A stretch of 13,674 bases of DNA from positions 1 to 13,674 of the forward strand of contig JACPDC010000104.1 of NCBI GenBank assembly GCA_016184235.1, written 5' to 3'. Source of the DNA: Deltaproteobacteria bacterium (GTDB lineage Bacteria; Desulfobacterota; Binatia; UBA9968). The first letter of the stretch is position 1. Each line of letters begins with the position of its first letter. The position numbers and the translations under genes were made by a program. This document shows, in pieces, positions 1 to 6,977 of the stretch. The notes below the pieces were generated by a model, which was not told where the DNA came from, did no database searches, and worked only from the letters and a program-made list of their open reading frames with translations.

Positions 1-309
1 GGGGTTGTCGTAGAGTATGGGCATGCCGGTCTTGACCCCGGGCCCGACCATCACCGGGCTCAGGCCGAAAAACTTCTCGCCCAGCTCCTGGGTCATGCCA
101 AGCATCGGCGGGACCACGCAGGAGGCTATGATGGAGTGGATTTGCTCTCGCCGGATGCCCGCGGAAGAGACCAGGTGGGAGATGAGCACGCCGTACTCGT
201 CGGCCGTCTGCTCCGGCTGGGTCAGCAGCCGCCAATGGGTAATGAGTTTTTTCCCCTCATACACCCCTAACACGATATTGGTGTTGCCTATATCGATGGC
301 CAGAAGCAT
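1..309 (-). CDS. coaX: Type III pantothenate kinase, N-terminal part (cut by window edge)
   Basis: Phosphorylates pantothenate, the first committed step of coenzyme A synthesis, in the cytoplasm. The 103 visible residues begin with MLLAIDIGNTNIVLGVY, the ASKHA-fold phosphate-binding motif (D-x-G-N-T-N) that is the hallmark of CoaX. They continue with a THWRLLT...TADEYG stretch and a SIIASCVVPPM segment, both typical of the family. The rest of the protein (usual length about 255 residues) lies left of the window. The ATG at 309 is chosen because the family N-terminus starts right at the DIGNTN strand; no strong Shine-Dalgarno is visible before it. It is the last gene seen of the valS-nadC-birA run, and a birA-coaX pairing is common in bacteria. 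It is separated from birA by an atypically long gap of 189 bp, so it may have its own promoter, although I found no convincing one. Type III kinases need a monovalent cation and resist CoA feedback (family knowledge). Confidence 0.95.
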   Translation of the reverse strand, partial: MLLAIDIGNTNIVLGVYEGKKLITHWRLLTQPEQTADEYGVLISHLVSSAGIRREQIHSIIASCVVPPMLGMTQELGEKFFGLSPVMVGPGVKTGMPILYDNP

Positions 310-397
310 CGCGTTACAATCATGCAGATGCGGCTATCCGTATCTAAAAATCGCCTGGATTGCAAAGCCCTTTTTACGGGATTACGGGGTTGCGATA

Positions 398-450
398 GGT
401 GGTCAGACTTTGAGGGGATATCGACTCCGGAGTCAGCGGGTCCGACCACC
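398..450. repeat. Imperfect inverted repeat with nested palindrome, upstream of coaX
   Basis: The arms GGTGGTCAGAC (398-408) and GTCCGACCACC (440-450) are inverted repeats that match at 10 of 11 positions. The 31-nt loop holds a perfect 12-bp palindrome, GACTCCGGAGTC (423-434). Both arms share the core GGTCnGAC, so the same half-site also occurs as a spaced direct repeat. It lies in the 189-bp gap between birA and coaX. It could be an operator, an RNA hairpin in the coaX leader, or a degraded palindromic repeat; the sequence alone does not decide. No T-run follows on either strand, so an intrinsic terminator is unlikely. Confidence 0.5.
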
Positions 451-498
451 GCTTTTCCGCGCCTGAATCCGGGCTAGGTCTTGCAATCATACGCAGGC

Positions 499-1329
499 TT
501 ACGGTTCCAGAGGTATCACATCCCCGGCGATGATTCTTCGTCTCGTTCCTGTCTCATCCTCCAGGATCAAGGCGCCGTCCCCATCGATCCCTATCGCTTT
601 CCCCTGCACGGCCTGATCCATCATCTCGACCTTCACGCGCTTGCCTTGCAAACGGAAGAAGCCGGCCCAGCGCTCCGCCATAGGCGGGAAGCCGAGCCTC
701 TCCAGATCCCCGTAGCACCGGTTCAGGCTGCGAATCAATTGCAGAGCCAGGGCGGTCCGATCCACGGGCGCGCCGGAGAGCGTCATAAGAGAGGTCGCCG
801 TGTCTCGTATCGATACCGGCATTTCCTCACGAGGGAAATTGACATTGACGCCGATGCCAAGAACGACAAATAAAAGCCGATCCGTAGTGCAGGAGGACTC
901 GGTGAGGATGCCGGCCATCTTTTTGTCGTGGACCAGGATATCGTTCGGCCACTTGATCTCGGGTGGAAAAGGAATGAAGGACTGGATGGTCTCCGCGAGG
1001 GCGACCGCGGACATCAGCGTGATCTGCGGGGCGTGCAGCGGGGAAAGCTTGGGCCGGAGAATAACCGAAAGATAAAGATTGCGTCCGGCGGGAGAAACCC
1101 AGCTCCTTCCCAGCCGTCCCTTGCCGCGCGTCTGGCTCTCGGCAATGACGACCTCCCCCTCCATCGCACCCTGTTCGGCGAGATTACGGGCGTAGTTGTT
1201 GGTGGAATCTATTTCCGGAAAATAGTGGAGTGTTTTTCCCAGCCGCTCCGTTGCCAGTTGCCTTTCTATCTCTTCCACACGGAGCGGCGCCGAAATCTCT
1301 TCAAACCCTTTATCCCGGTAACCTTTCAA
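499..1329 (-). CDS. birA: Biotin--[acetyl-CoA-carboxylase] ligase, single-domain (no HTH)
   Basis: Activates biotin to biotinyl-5'-AMP and transfers it to the acceptor lysine of biotin carboxyl carrier protein, which is essential for fatty acid synthesis. At 276 residues it has the catalytic domain with DSTNNYARNLAEQG (about residues 41-54), the biotinyl-AMP loop TRGKGRLGRSW (67-77), the NLYLSVILRP strand, the KWPNDIL motif and the KMAGILTE/GIGVNVNF region, then a small C-terminal SH3-like domain ending in IIAGDVIPLEP. The first 30 or so residues are too short for the winged helix of E. coli BirA, so this is a group I ligase that should not act as a biotin repressor. The start is uncertain: the codon at 1329 is TTG, 4 bp after the nadC stop, with only an AGAG-type Shine-Dalgarno. 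An in-frame GTG at 1278 is an alternative. Likely translated with nadC and valS. Confidence 0.95.
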   Translation of the reverse strand: MKGYRDKGFEEISAPLRVEEIERQLATERLGKTLHYFPEIDSTNNYARNLAEQGAMEGEVVIAESQTRGKGRLGRSWVSPAGRNLYLSVILRPKLSPLHAPQITLMSAVALAETIQSFIPFPPEIKWPNDILVHDKKMAGILTESSCTTDRLLFVVLGIGVNVNFPREEMPVSIRDTATSLMTLSGAPVDRTALALQLIRSLNRCYGDLERLGFPPMAERWAGFFRLQGKRVKVEMMDQAVQGKAIGIDGDGALILEDETGTRRRIIAGDVIPLEP

Positions 1330-1333
1330 CCCT

Positions 1334-2194
1334 TTAACTCTTGGGAGCGGCAGATGCGGTAATCTTCATGTTGAAATCGACGGCCGGCGCGGAGTGAGTC
1401 AAGGCGCCCACGGAGATGAAGTCCACTCCGGCCTCCGCCACCTCGCGCAGCCGCTCCAGCGTGATCCCTCCCGACGCCTCCACCCACGCCCGTTTGTTGA
1501 TCAAGCGCACGGCTTCGGCCATCTCTTTGGTCCCCATATTATCCAGCATGATGACATCGGCGCCTGCGTCGAGCGCCGCCTGCACCTGTTTCAAGTCCGC
1601 GCATTCGACCTCGACGCGAGCCATGAAAGGGGCCTGGCGCCGGATATTCTTTACCGCCTGGTCGATGGAACCCGCAGCCACGATGTGGTTGTCCTTCACC
1701 AGCGCCGCGTCATAAAGACCGAGACGATGATTCGTCCCCCCGCCCATGCGCACCGCGTATTTCTCGAGCGTGCGCAGCCCGGGCGTGGTCTTGCGGGTAT
1801 CGATGATCTTGCACGGCAAGCCCTTTACCGCATCCACATAGCGACGGGTCAAAGTAGCCGTGCCCGACAAACGCTGGAGGAAATTGAGCGCGGTCCTTTC
1901 TCCCATCAAAAGGGCCCGGACCGGGCCTTCTGCCTCCGCCACCACACTACCCTTGGCTATCCGGTCTCCGTCCCGGCACAGGCAGCGAACCTGCATCCGC
2001 TCGTCCAAAAACGAAAAAATCTTCTGCAGCAGAAAAAGGCCGGCCACGATGCAGTCCCGCTTCGCCCGGAACAGCCCTTTGCCCTGCGCCTCCGGCGGAA
2101 CGGTGCTCAGAGTCGTCAGGTCTCCGGCGCCTATATCCTCCTCCAGGGCGCTCTTGATGAGATCTTCGATCTGCGCCGTGATCACCACATCCAT
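1334..2194 (-). CDS. nadC: Nicotinate-nucleotide pyrophosphorylase (quinolinate phosphoribosyltransferase)
   Basis: Converts quinolinate and PRPP to nicotinate mononucleotide, CO2 and pyrophosphate in de novo NAD synthesis. The 286-residue length is normal. Visible family motifs in order: EDIGAGDLTT near the N-terminus, ERTALNFLQRLSGTAT, the PRPP/quinolinate-binding DTRKTTPGLR, the KYAVRMGGGTNHRLGL segment, LVKDNHI, VEVEC, ADVIMLDNM and the C-terminal EASGGITLERL / GVDFISVGALTHS barrel strands. The N-terminal domain has a QAPRTase sandwich fold and the rest is an alpha/beta barrel (family knowledge). The ATG lies 3 nt after the valS stop with an AAGG Shine-Dalgarno about 9 nt upstream. birA follows after 4 nt, so the three genes are very probably one transcript. 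No nadA or nadB is in view. Nothing in the protein looks defective. Confidence 0.97.
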   Translation of the reverse strand: MDVVITAQIEDLIKSALEEDIGAGDLTTLSTVPPEAQGKGLFRAKRDCIVAGLFLLQKIFSFLDERMQVRCLCRDGDRIAKGSVVAEAEGPVRALLMGERTALNFLQRLSGTATLTRRYVDAVKGLPCKIIDTRKTTPGLRTLEKYAVRMGGGTNHRLGLYDAALVKDNHIVAAGSIDQAVKNIRRQAPFMARVEVECADLKQVQAALDAGADVIMLDNMGTKEMAEAVRLINKRAWVEASGGITLERLREVAEAGVDFISVGALTHSAPAVDFNMKITASAAPKS

Positions 2195-2197
2195 AAG

Positions 2198-4960
2198 CTA
2201 TGCCTTCCCTCCCGATTGCTCGACTTCCGTAATCCTCTGCAGGCTCAGGTGGAGCGCCCGTATTTTTTCCTGGTACTGGCCCGCTTTTTCCCTTTCCCTC
2301 CGGATCACTTCCTCCTTGGCCTTGGCGAGAAATTCTCCGTTGCCAAGCTTCCTCTGGACACGGGCCAGCTCCTCCTCCACCCTGCTCACCTCCCTGGCCA
2401 ATCTAACCTTTTCCTCCCGTAAATTGACCATATCCTCGAGCGGCAGGTAGATTTCCGTATCCCCTATCACGGCCGTAGCCGTTCCTTTGGGTCTTTCGCC
2501 GCCAGTTAAATATTCTACTGCGCCCGCCCGCGCAAGGGCGCGCAGGTAGGGCTCCTGAGACCTGAGGAAGGCAAGGCTCGGCTCGCCCCCGAACAGGATG
2601 ACCTTCACCTCTTTCGACGGCGGGCAGTTCATCTCCGAGCGCAGGTTTCTAATTGCTCGCGTCACTTCGGTCAAAAAGCCCATCTGCTTGTCAACTTCCG
2701 GCTGAATCCAACCTCCTTCCACCGTCGGATAAGGCTGGACCATGATACTGCCCTGCCCGTCTTTGAGAACATGCCAGATCTCTTCGGTCACATAAGGCAT
2801 CAAGGGATGAAGCAAGAGGAGAATCTTTTCCAGCACCCCGGCCAGCAACCGTTGCGTCTTTTGCGGGCCGTCGCCCAGTGTCCCATTGAGTGACAGCTTG
2901 CTCATTTCGATATACCAGTCGCAGAACTCGTGCCAGGTGAACTGGTAGAGATGGTGGGCGAACTCGTTAAAACGATAGGAATCGACCGCCTCACGCGCCT
3001 CGCGGATGGTGCTGTTGAGCCGAGATAGAATCCACTGATCGGCCAGATTCAATTTTTCTCCGCGCAGAGAATCCAGCGAAAGCGGTTCCGATCTCACCGC
3101 ATCGCTCAGATTCATAAAAACGAAGCGCGCGGCGTTCCAGAGCTTGTTGACGAAGTTCTGATACCCGGCGATCCGCTCCTCGGCGAGCTTGATGTCGCGC
3201 CCCATCGCCGCGAGAGAGGCGAGAGTAAAGCGGAAGGCATCTGTCCCGTAGCGGTCCATCACCTCGAGAGGGTCGATGACATTGCCCTTCGACTTCGACA
3301 TCTTCTGCCCCTCTTGATCGCGCACCAGGGCGTGGATGTAGACGTCGCGGAATGGAACGTCCCCCATGAATTTCAGCCCCATCATGATCATGCGGGCCAC
3401 CCAGAAAAAAAGGATATCGAAGCCGGTGACCAGAACGGAAGTCGGGTAAAAATCTCTGAGGTCCGCCGTTTTTTCCGGCCAGCCCAGGGTGGAAAAAGGC
3501 CACAGCGCGGAGGAAAACCAGGTGTCGAGCACATCCGGGTCCTGGACGAACTCTTTTCCACCGCAGGTCGGGCAGCGATTCGGCGCTTCGTGCTGGACGA
3601 TAGGTTTCGCATCGCGGGAAAGCATGAAGTCGCCGTGGCCGGTCTTGAGGATGTTACTCGCGTCGCACTTCCGGCAGTACCAGGCGGGAATCTGGTGTCC
3701 CCACCAGATCTGGCGGGAAATGGTCCAATCCTTGATGTTTTCCATCCAGGCGAAATAAGAGTTGGCCCAACCTTCGGGGACGATTCTGATCTTGCCTTCG
3801 CGCACCGCCTGGATCGCCGGCTCGGCTAAAGGCTTGATGCGCACAAACCACTGAGGCGTGAGATAGGGCTCGGTCACCGTCTGGCAGCGATAGCACCGTC
3901 CCAGGGCGTGGCGGTACGGCTCAACCTTCTCCAGGAACCCTTTCTCTTCGAGCTCCTCTATGACGAGCCGTCTCGCCTCAGAGCGATCCTTGAGCTGATA
4001 GCGCCGCAGCCACGCCGGCGGCCTCTCCTTTCCGTCCACGAAGGCAGCCGGATCGATGCGCGCGTCGGCGTCGAAAATACTGATCTTGCCGAGGCCGTAT
4101 CTCTCGCCGATCTCAAAGTCATTAAAATCATGCCCCGGCGTGATCTTGAGGGCCCCGGTGCCGAACTCCTGGTCCACGAGGGGATCGGCGATCACCGGAA
4201 TCGGCCGCTCGACGATGGGCAGAGAGACCTTCCGGCCAACAAAGCGCTGGTACCGCTTATCCTCGGGATGAACCGCCACCGCGGTGTCTCCGAGCATGGT
4301 CTCAGGGCGGGTCGTGGCCACAATCAGAGCCTGCGAAGGATCGTCTGCCAGCGGATAGCGGATATACCAGAGGTGGCCGTCGATCTCCTCATGGACCACC
4401 TCGATATCGGCCAACGCCGTCTTGCAGCGCGGGCACCAGTTGATCAACCGTTCGGCCCGGTAGAGAAGGCCGTCAACCCACAAGCGCACGAAGGCCTCGC
4501 GCACCGCACGGGAGCGACCCTCGTCCATGGTGAAGCGCTCCCGGCTCCAGTCGCAGGAGACGCCCAAGGCCTTGAGTTGGTGCAGAATGGCGCTTCCGGC
4601 CTCGGTACGCCACGACCATACGCGCTCAATGAATCTTTCTCTGCCCAAGTCCGTCCGGCTAAGTCCTTTTTCCGCCAGCTGCCGCTCGATGACGTTCTGC
4701 GTCGCGATCCCCGCGTGGTCGGTGCCGGGAACCCACAGAACACTGCAGCCATCCATTCTCTTATAGCGGCAGAGAATATCCTGCAGCGTGTTGTTTAGGG
4801 CATGGCCCATGTGCAGCGAGCCGGTCACGTTGGGCGGGGGAATCACCATCGCAAAACGGCGCTCGGACGCTGTCGAGGGCTGGAACGCTCTCAGGTCAGA
4901 CCAGTACTTGTACCATTTTTCCTCGACGTCCTTGTGGGAATACGCCTTCGCCAGATTCAT
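2198..4960 (-). CDS. valS: Valine--tRNA ligase
   Basis: Class I aminoacyl-tRNA synthetase that charges tRNA-Val and edits misactivated threonine. The full length of 920 residues is typical. It shows the PPPNVTGSLHMGHALNN signature with the HIGH-type motif HMGH at 50-53, a zinc-ribbon-like WCPRCKTALADIEV, the editing (CP1) domain with ATTRPETMLGDTAVAVHP, a second set of cysteines (RCYRCQT, YCRKCDA, CPTCGG), the DVLDTWFSSALWPFSTLGWP motif that marks ValS, and KMSKSKGN at 553-560. The anticodon-binding domain follows, then a C-terminal Lys/Glu-rich coiled-coil tRNA-binding arm (about residues 845-910). The start is ATG, 4 nt after the stop of the upstream receiver-like gene, so translation is probably coupled. 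No T-box leader is visible, which fits a non-Firmicute. Confidence 0.98.
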   Translation of the reverse strand: MNLAKAYSHKDVEEKWYKYWSDLRAFQPSTASERRFAMVIPPPNVTGSLHMGHALNNTLQDILCRYKRMDGCSVLWVPGTDHAGIATQNVIERQLAEKGLSRTDLGRERFIERVWSWRTEAGSAILHQLKALGVSCDWSRERFTMDEGRSRAVREAFVRLWVDGLLYRAERLINWCPRCKTALADIEVVHEEIDGHLWYIRYPLADDPSQALIVATTRPETMLGDTAVAVHPEDKRYQRFVGRKVSLPIVERPIPVIADPLVDQEFGTGALKITPGHDFNDFEIGERYGLGKISIFDADARIDPAAFVDGKERPPAWLRRYQLKDRSEARRLVIEELEEKGFLEKVEPYRHALGRCYRCQTVTEPYLTPQWFVRIKPLAEPAIQAVREGKIRIVPEGWANSYFAWMENIKDWTISRQIWWGHQIPAWYCRKCDASNILKTGHGDFMLSRDAKPIVQHEAPNRCPTCGGKEFVQDPDVLDTWFSSALWPFSTLGWPEKTADLRDFYPTSVLVTGFDILFFWVARMIMMGLKFMGDVPFRDVYIHALVRDQEGQKMSKSKGNVIDPLEVMDRYGTDAFRFTLASLAAMGRDIKLAEERIAGYQNFVNKLWNAARFVFMNLSDAVRSEPLSLDSLRGEKLNLADQWILSRLNSTIREAREAVDSYRFNEFAHHLYQFTWHEFCDWYIEMSKLSLNGTLGDGPQKTQRLLAGVLEKILLLLHPLMPYVTEEIWHVLKDGQGSIMVQPYPTVEGGWIQPEVDKQMGFLTEVTRAIRNLRSEMNCPPSKEVKVILFGGEPSLAFLRSQEPYLRALARAGAVEYLTGGERPKGTATAVIGDTEIYLPLEDMVNLREEKVRLAREVSRVEEELARVQRKLGNGEFLAKAKEEVIRREREKAGQYQEKIRALHLSLQRITEVEQSGGKA

Positions 4961-4964
4961 CTAT

Positions 4965-5489
4965 CTATTTCGACTTCCTAGGGGCTTTCTTTCCCTGCTT
5001 GGGCGGGGCCTCTTCATCCACCACCTCGACGAGATCGATGAACTGGAAGGCCGATTGCTCGGTCTGCTCCGCAGGATTCTTCTTCGACGCACCCTTCGAG
5101 GCCCCGGCCCTGCCGGGCGTCGCGGCGCCGCCCCGCTCCCGGGAAGGCCCGGGAGAGAGAAAATCTCCCACGGCCGCCTCCAGCGTTCCCTTCTCGAGCG
5201 GCTTCTTGACGACGACAAGCTTATCCCGCTTCGGCGCCTGTGAGGCGGCCTCTTCCTCCAGCCAGAGGGTCGGAGTCTTGCAGCCCTGCACGGCCCGGAG
5301 CACTTCTGCGGTCAGCCGGTTGTGTTCCCGCAGCGCGTCGCCGTCGATGATCACGAGATCGTAATCCTTGAAAGAACCGACGGCCGCGCCAGCTTCGTCT
5401 TCCACCCGGACCTCGTGCTCCGGAAAGAGAAACAGGCTGATCGCCTGCTGCAGGATCTTTTGCGGCTCAATGAGGAGAACTTTGCCCAT
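4965..5489 (-). CDS. Degenerate response-regulator receiver-domain protein with charged C-terminal tail
   Basis: First gene of the valS-nadC-birA run. Residues 1-110 read as a CheY-like receiver: strand MGKVLLIEP, the strand DYDLVIIDG with a candidate phospho-acceptor D49, and VVVKKP with the conserved Lys-Pro pair (K96-P97). Other active-site positions are off: the usual acidic pair after strand 1 is E8-P9, and the switch Thr/Ser position after strand 4 is occupied by glutamate (TLWLEEE). Phosphorylation is therefore doubtful. Residues 110-174 form a low-complexity tail rich in Gly, Ala, Pro and Lys, with no output domain, and it ends in a basic cluster. The ATG at 5489 has an AAAAGG Shine-Dalgarno at proper distance. 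The fold assignment is from motif pattern only. A role in protein-protein interaction or regulation of the downstream genes is guesswork. Confidence 0.75.
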   Translation of the reverse strand: MGKVLLIEPQKILQQAISLFLFPEHEVRVEDEAGAAVGSFKDYDLVIIDGDALREHNRLTAEVLRAVQGCKTPTLWLEEEAASQAPKRDKLVVVKKPLEKGTLEAAVGDFLSPGPSRERGGAATPGRAGASKGASKKNPAEQTEQSAFQFIDLVEVVDEEAPPKQGKKAPRKSK

Positions 5490-5510
5490 TGCCTTTTGGT
5501 TGACGTTTAG

Positions 5511-5539
5511 TTATTAGCTTGACAAGGTGCTCTCTCCAA
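5511..5539 (-). promoter_or_regulatory. Weak candidate promoter for the valS operon
   Basis: On the minus strand TTGGAG (5534-5539) and TAATAA (5511-5516) are spaced by 17 bp, about 20 bp upstream of the receiver-like gene start. The hexamers match the sigma-70 consensus only partly. It overlaps the plus-strand tRNA promoter, so divergent transcription from one region is plausible but not shown. Confidence 0.25.
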
Positions 5540-5546
5540 GTAAGAT
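5519..5546 (+). promoter_or_regulatory. Sigma-70-type promoter of tRNA-Leu
   Basis: A perfect -35 TTGACA (5519-5524), a 16-bp spacer and a -10 TAAGAT (5541-5546, 5 of 6 to TATAAT) lie 36 bp upstream of the mature tRNA start, leaving a short leader of about 30 nt. This is the arrangement expected for a strongly expressed stable-RNA gene. Confidence 0.75.
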
Positions 5547-5581
5547 AGAGAGGTCACCGATAAAGACGCTTCGTTTTGCGC

Positions 5582-5669
5582 GCGAAAGTGGCGGAATTTG
5601 GTAGACGCGCAGGATTCAGGATCCTGTGGGCTAACACCCGTGGGGGTTCAACTCCCCCCTTTCGCACCA
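5582..5669 (+). tRNA. tRNA-Leu, anticodon CAG
   Basis: A complete 88-nt class II tRNA. The acceptor stem GCGAAAG pairs with CTTTCGC, followed by discriminator A and an encoded CCA end (5667-5669). The anticodon stem CAGGA/TCCTG encloses the 7-nt loop TTCAGGA, giving anticodon CAG, which reads the leucine codon CUG. A long variable arm (GGGCTAACACCC, able to form a hairpin) identifies a leucine-type tRNA. The T arm is GGGGG-TTCAACT-CCCCC. It stands alone with its own promoter, between divergent protein genes. No obvious terminator hairpin follows. Confidence 0.97.
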
Positions 5670-5811
5670 TTATCAACACGTAACTTATCATAGCCATACA
5701 ATTTTCTCTAATGATCCCTCACGAGAGCCGCCTAGCCGCATAGACCCGCAGGCCGGAGTCCCCCGAGCTTCCGAGATTACCCGTATGGCAGTATGGAATT
5801 AAATAAGAGCT

Positions 5812-6180
5812 ATGTGGAGACGGTATCTTCTTTACGTTGTCTTTCTACTTGCCGGCGCCTGCTCCCGGGAGCCGAACGCGCCGTCGCAAACCGCTCGCGC
5901 GCCTGACGCCAACCGGGGAAGGAGTCTTTACCTCTCGAACTGCGCCGCCTGCCACAATAGCAGCGATCCCGCCAGGGACGGGCCGATCGGCCCGGCAATT
6001 AAAGGCTCTTCGCGGGAGCTGCTGGAGGCCAGGATCCTCAAGGCGAGCTATCCGCCGGGCTACCAGCCCAAGAGGAAAACCGCAGCCATGCCGGCGCAAC
6101 CCTATTTGAAATCCGCTATTCCCGACCTCGCGGCGTTTCTCGGCAGCGACCCGGCGCCCTTAAAAAAGGATCACAAATAA
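5812..6180 (+). CDS. Lipoprotein class I cytochrome c
   Basis: A 122-residue periplasmic electron carrier. Residues 1-16 are a short signal peptide (WRRYLLYVVFLLAGA) ending at Cys17 followed by Ser, a lipobox-like site (Ala instead of the preferred Leu at -3), so the protein is probably lipid-anchored. A Pro/Ala-rich linker (about 20-33) precedes the single haem c site CAACH at 44-48. Met93 in AAMPAQP is the likely sixth haem ligand, and the closing helix SAIPDLAAFLGS completes the small cytochrome c fold. The start is ATG with a poor Shine-Dalgarno. Its last 21 bp overlap the 3' end of the opposing membrane-protein gene. In PuuD-type proteins a cytochrome c domain is fused to the C-terminus of just such a membrane domain, so the two products may work together (inference). 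The redox partner is unknown. Confidence 0.92.
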   Translation: MWRRYLLYVVFLLAGACSREPNAPSQTARAPDANRGRSLYLSNCAACHNSSDPARDGPIGPAIKGSSRELLEARILKASYPPGYQPKRKTAAMPAQPYLKSAIPDLAAFLGSDPAPLKKDHK

Positions 6181-6858
6181 CAGGTGGAATATGGCCGCCA
6201 GGATGAAACCCGCCCAAAGCGTTCCGGACACCGTGTCGAGGGGTTTCTTCGTCGGTCCCTGAGAACCGACCAGGGCGTTCGCCTCCACGGCGGCGATGAT
6301 GATCCCGCCGACAACGATCAACCCGGCAATCCCTCCCGCGCTCGCCTCGCCAAAGAGTGTGAGGTGACTGGCCGCTCCCATGTAGAAGAGCATGGGGATG
6401 GAGAATAGCGTGTTCGTCCTCGAAGCCAGCGCTGCGCGCCGCCCGCATGCGGCCGCCTCAGGAATCGCCTGCCCTCCCTGCGCCACCTGGGTGGCCGAGG
6501 CGATCACTACCTTTTGCTTTGGCCAGATAACCAGCCAGACGTTGAGGAACATGATAGTCCCTAACAGTCCGCCGACCGTGATGGCCCACCCATAGGAGGT
6601 GCTGTAAAAGCCCGCGACCCCGGCCTGAGCCAGCTTGTGAAGATAAATGAGAATACCGGCAAGGAAGGTAACCATAGCGCCCCAGCGGAACCACCACAAC
6701 GCTCGGGGCACCAGTTTCTGGATCGCCCCGCTTCGCACCGCAGGCTCAGTCTCCGCAAAAAACGGAGTCTGAACGAAATTAAAGTAGTAAAGCAGGCCGA
6801 TCCATGTGATACCGGCCAGAAAATGAATCCAGCGCAACAGAAACAGCCATAGCTCCAT
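6160..6858 (-). CDS. PuuD-like membrane protein (urate oxidase N-terminal-type domain), lacking the cytochrome domain
   Basis: A 232-residue inner-membrane protein with about six hydrophobic spans (roughly 3-28, 57-75, 90-112, 150-168, 175-197, 212-232). The opening LRWIHFLAGITWIGLLYYFNFVQ, the PRALWWFRWGA segment and the FLNVWLVIWPKQK motif resemble the Urate_ox_N (PF06181) membrane domain of PuuD as I remember it; I could not run a profile search. Histidines at or near predicted membrane spans (H12, H74, H165, H225) could bind haem b. Canonical PuuD carries a C-terminal cytochrome c; here the protein stops after the membrane part, while a separate cytochrome c gene converges on it. AGGAGGGG stands just upstream of the ATG, and a near-consensus promoter lies further upstream. 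No uric acid pathway genes are in view, so urate as substrate should not be assumed. A CopD-like role is an alternative. Confidence 0.75.
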   Translation of the reverse strand: MELWLFLLRWIHFLAGITWIGLLYYFNFVQTPFFAETEPAVRSGAIQKLVPRALWWFRWGAMVTFLAGILIYLHKLAQAGVAGFYSTSYGWAITVGGLLGTIMFLNVWLVIWPKQKVVIASATQVAQGGQAIPEAAACGRRAALASRTNTLFSIPMLFYMGAASHLTLFGEASAGGIAGLIVVGGIIIAAVEANALVGSQGPTKKPLDTVSGTLWAGFILAAIFHLLFVILF

Positions 6859-6924
6859 ATTATTCCCCTCCTTCTATCCGTTTTCCGCTGCTCAAAAGGC
6901 TAAGATTTTGGCGCTCGGTTCGTG

Positions 6925-6954
6925 TTTATATGAATGGAAGCGGCGAATTGTCAA
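6925..6954 (-). promoter_or_regulatory. Strong sigma-70-type promoter for the PuuD-like gene
   Basis: On the minus strand a perfect -35 TTGACA (6949-6954) and a -10 TATAAA (6925-6930) are separated by 18 bp, giving a predicted start near 6918 and a leader of about 60 nt that ends with AGGAGGGG before the ATG at 6858. It sits between the Lon-domain gene and the membrane gene, so the latter is independently transcribed. Confidence 0.75.
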
Positions 6955-6977
6955 GAATAAAATCGCCCCGCGCGGGT

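Noticed and set aside
17..466. Plus-strand open frame covering the left edge
   Set aside because: It is antisense to the coaX N-terminus, whose DIGNTN motif is unmistakable.
1394..2422. Long plus-strand open frame of 342 codons
   Set aside because: It is antisense to nadC and valS, both with full sets of family motifs; the translation shows no domain and reflects GC-rich codon bias.
3908..4798. Plus-strand open frame of 296 codons
   Set aside because: It is antisense to the catalytic and editing part of valS and has no recognisable motif.
5670..5811. Promoter for the cytochrome c gene (TACAAT at 5697-5702)
   Set aside because: No acceptable -35 hexamer lies at 16-18 bp; the gene may be read through from the tRNA promoter or use a promoter I cannot recognise.
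6967..6976. CCCGCGCGGG palindrome just after the Lon-domain gene stop, followed by a T-rich stretch, as a terminator
   Set aside because: It can form only a 3-bp stem with a 4-nt loop and the T tract is interrupted, so it is too weak to call.
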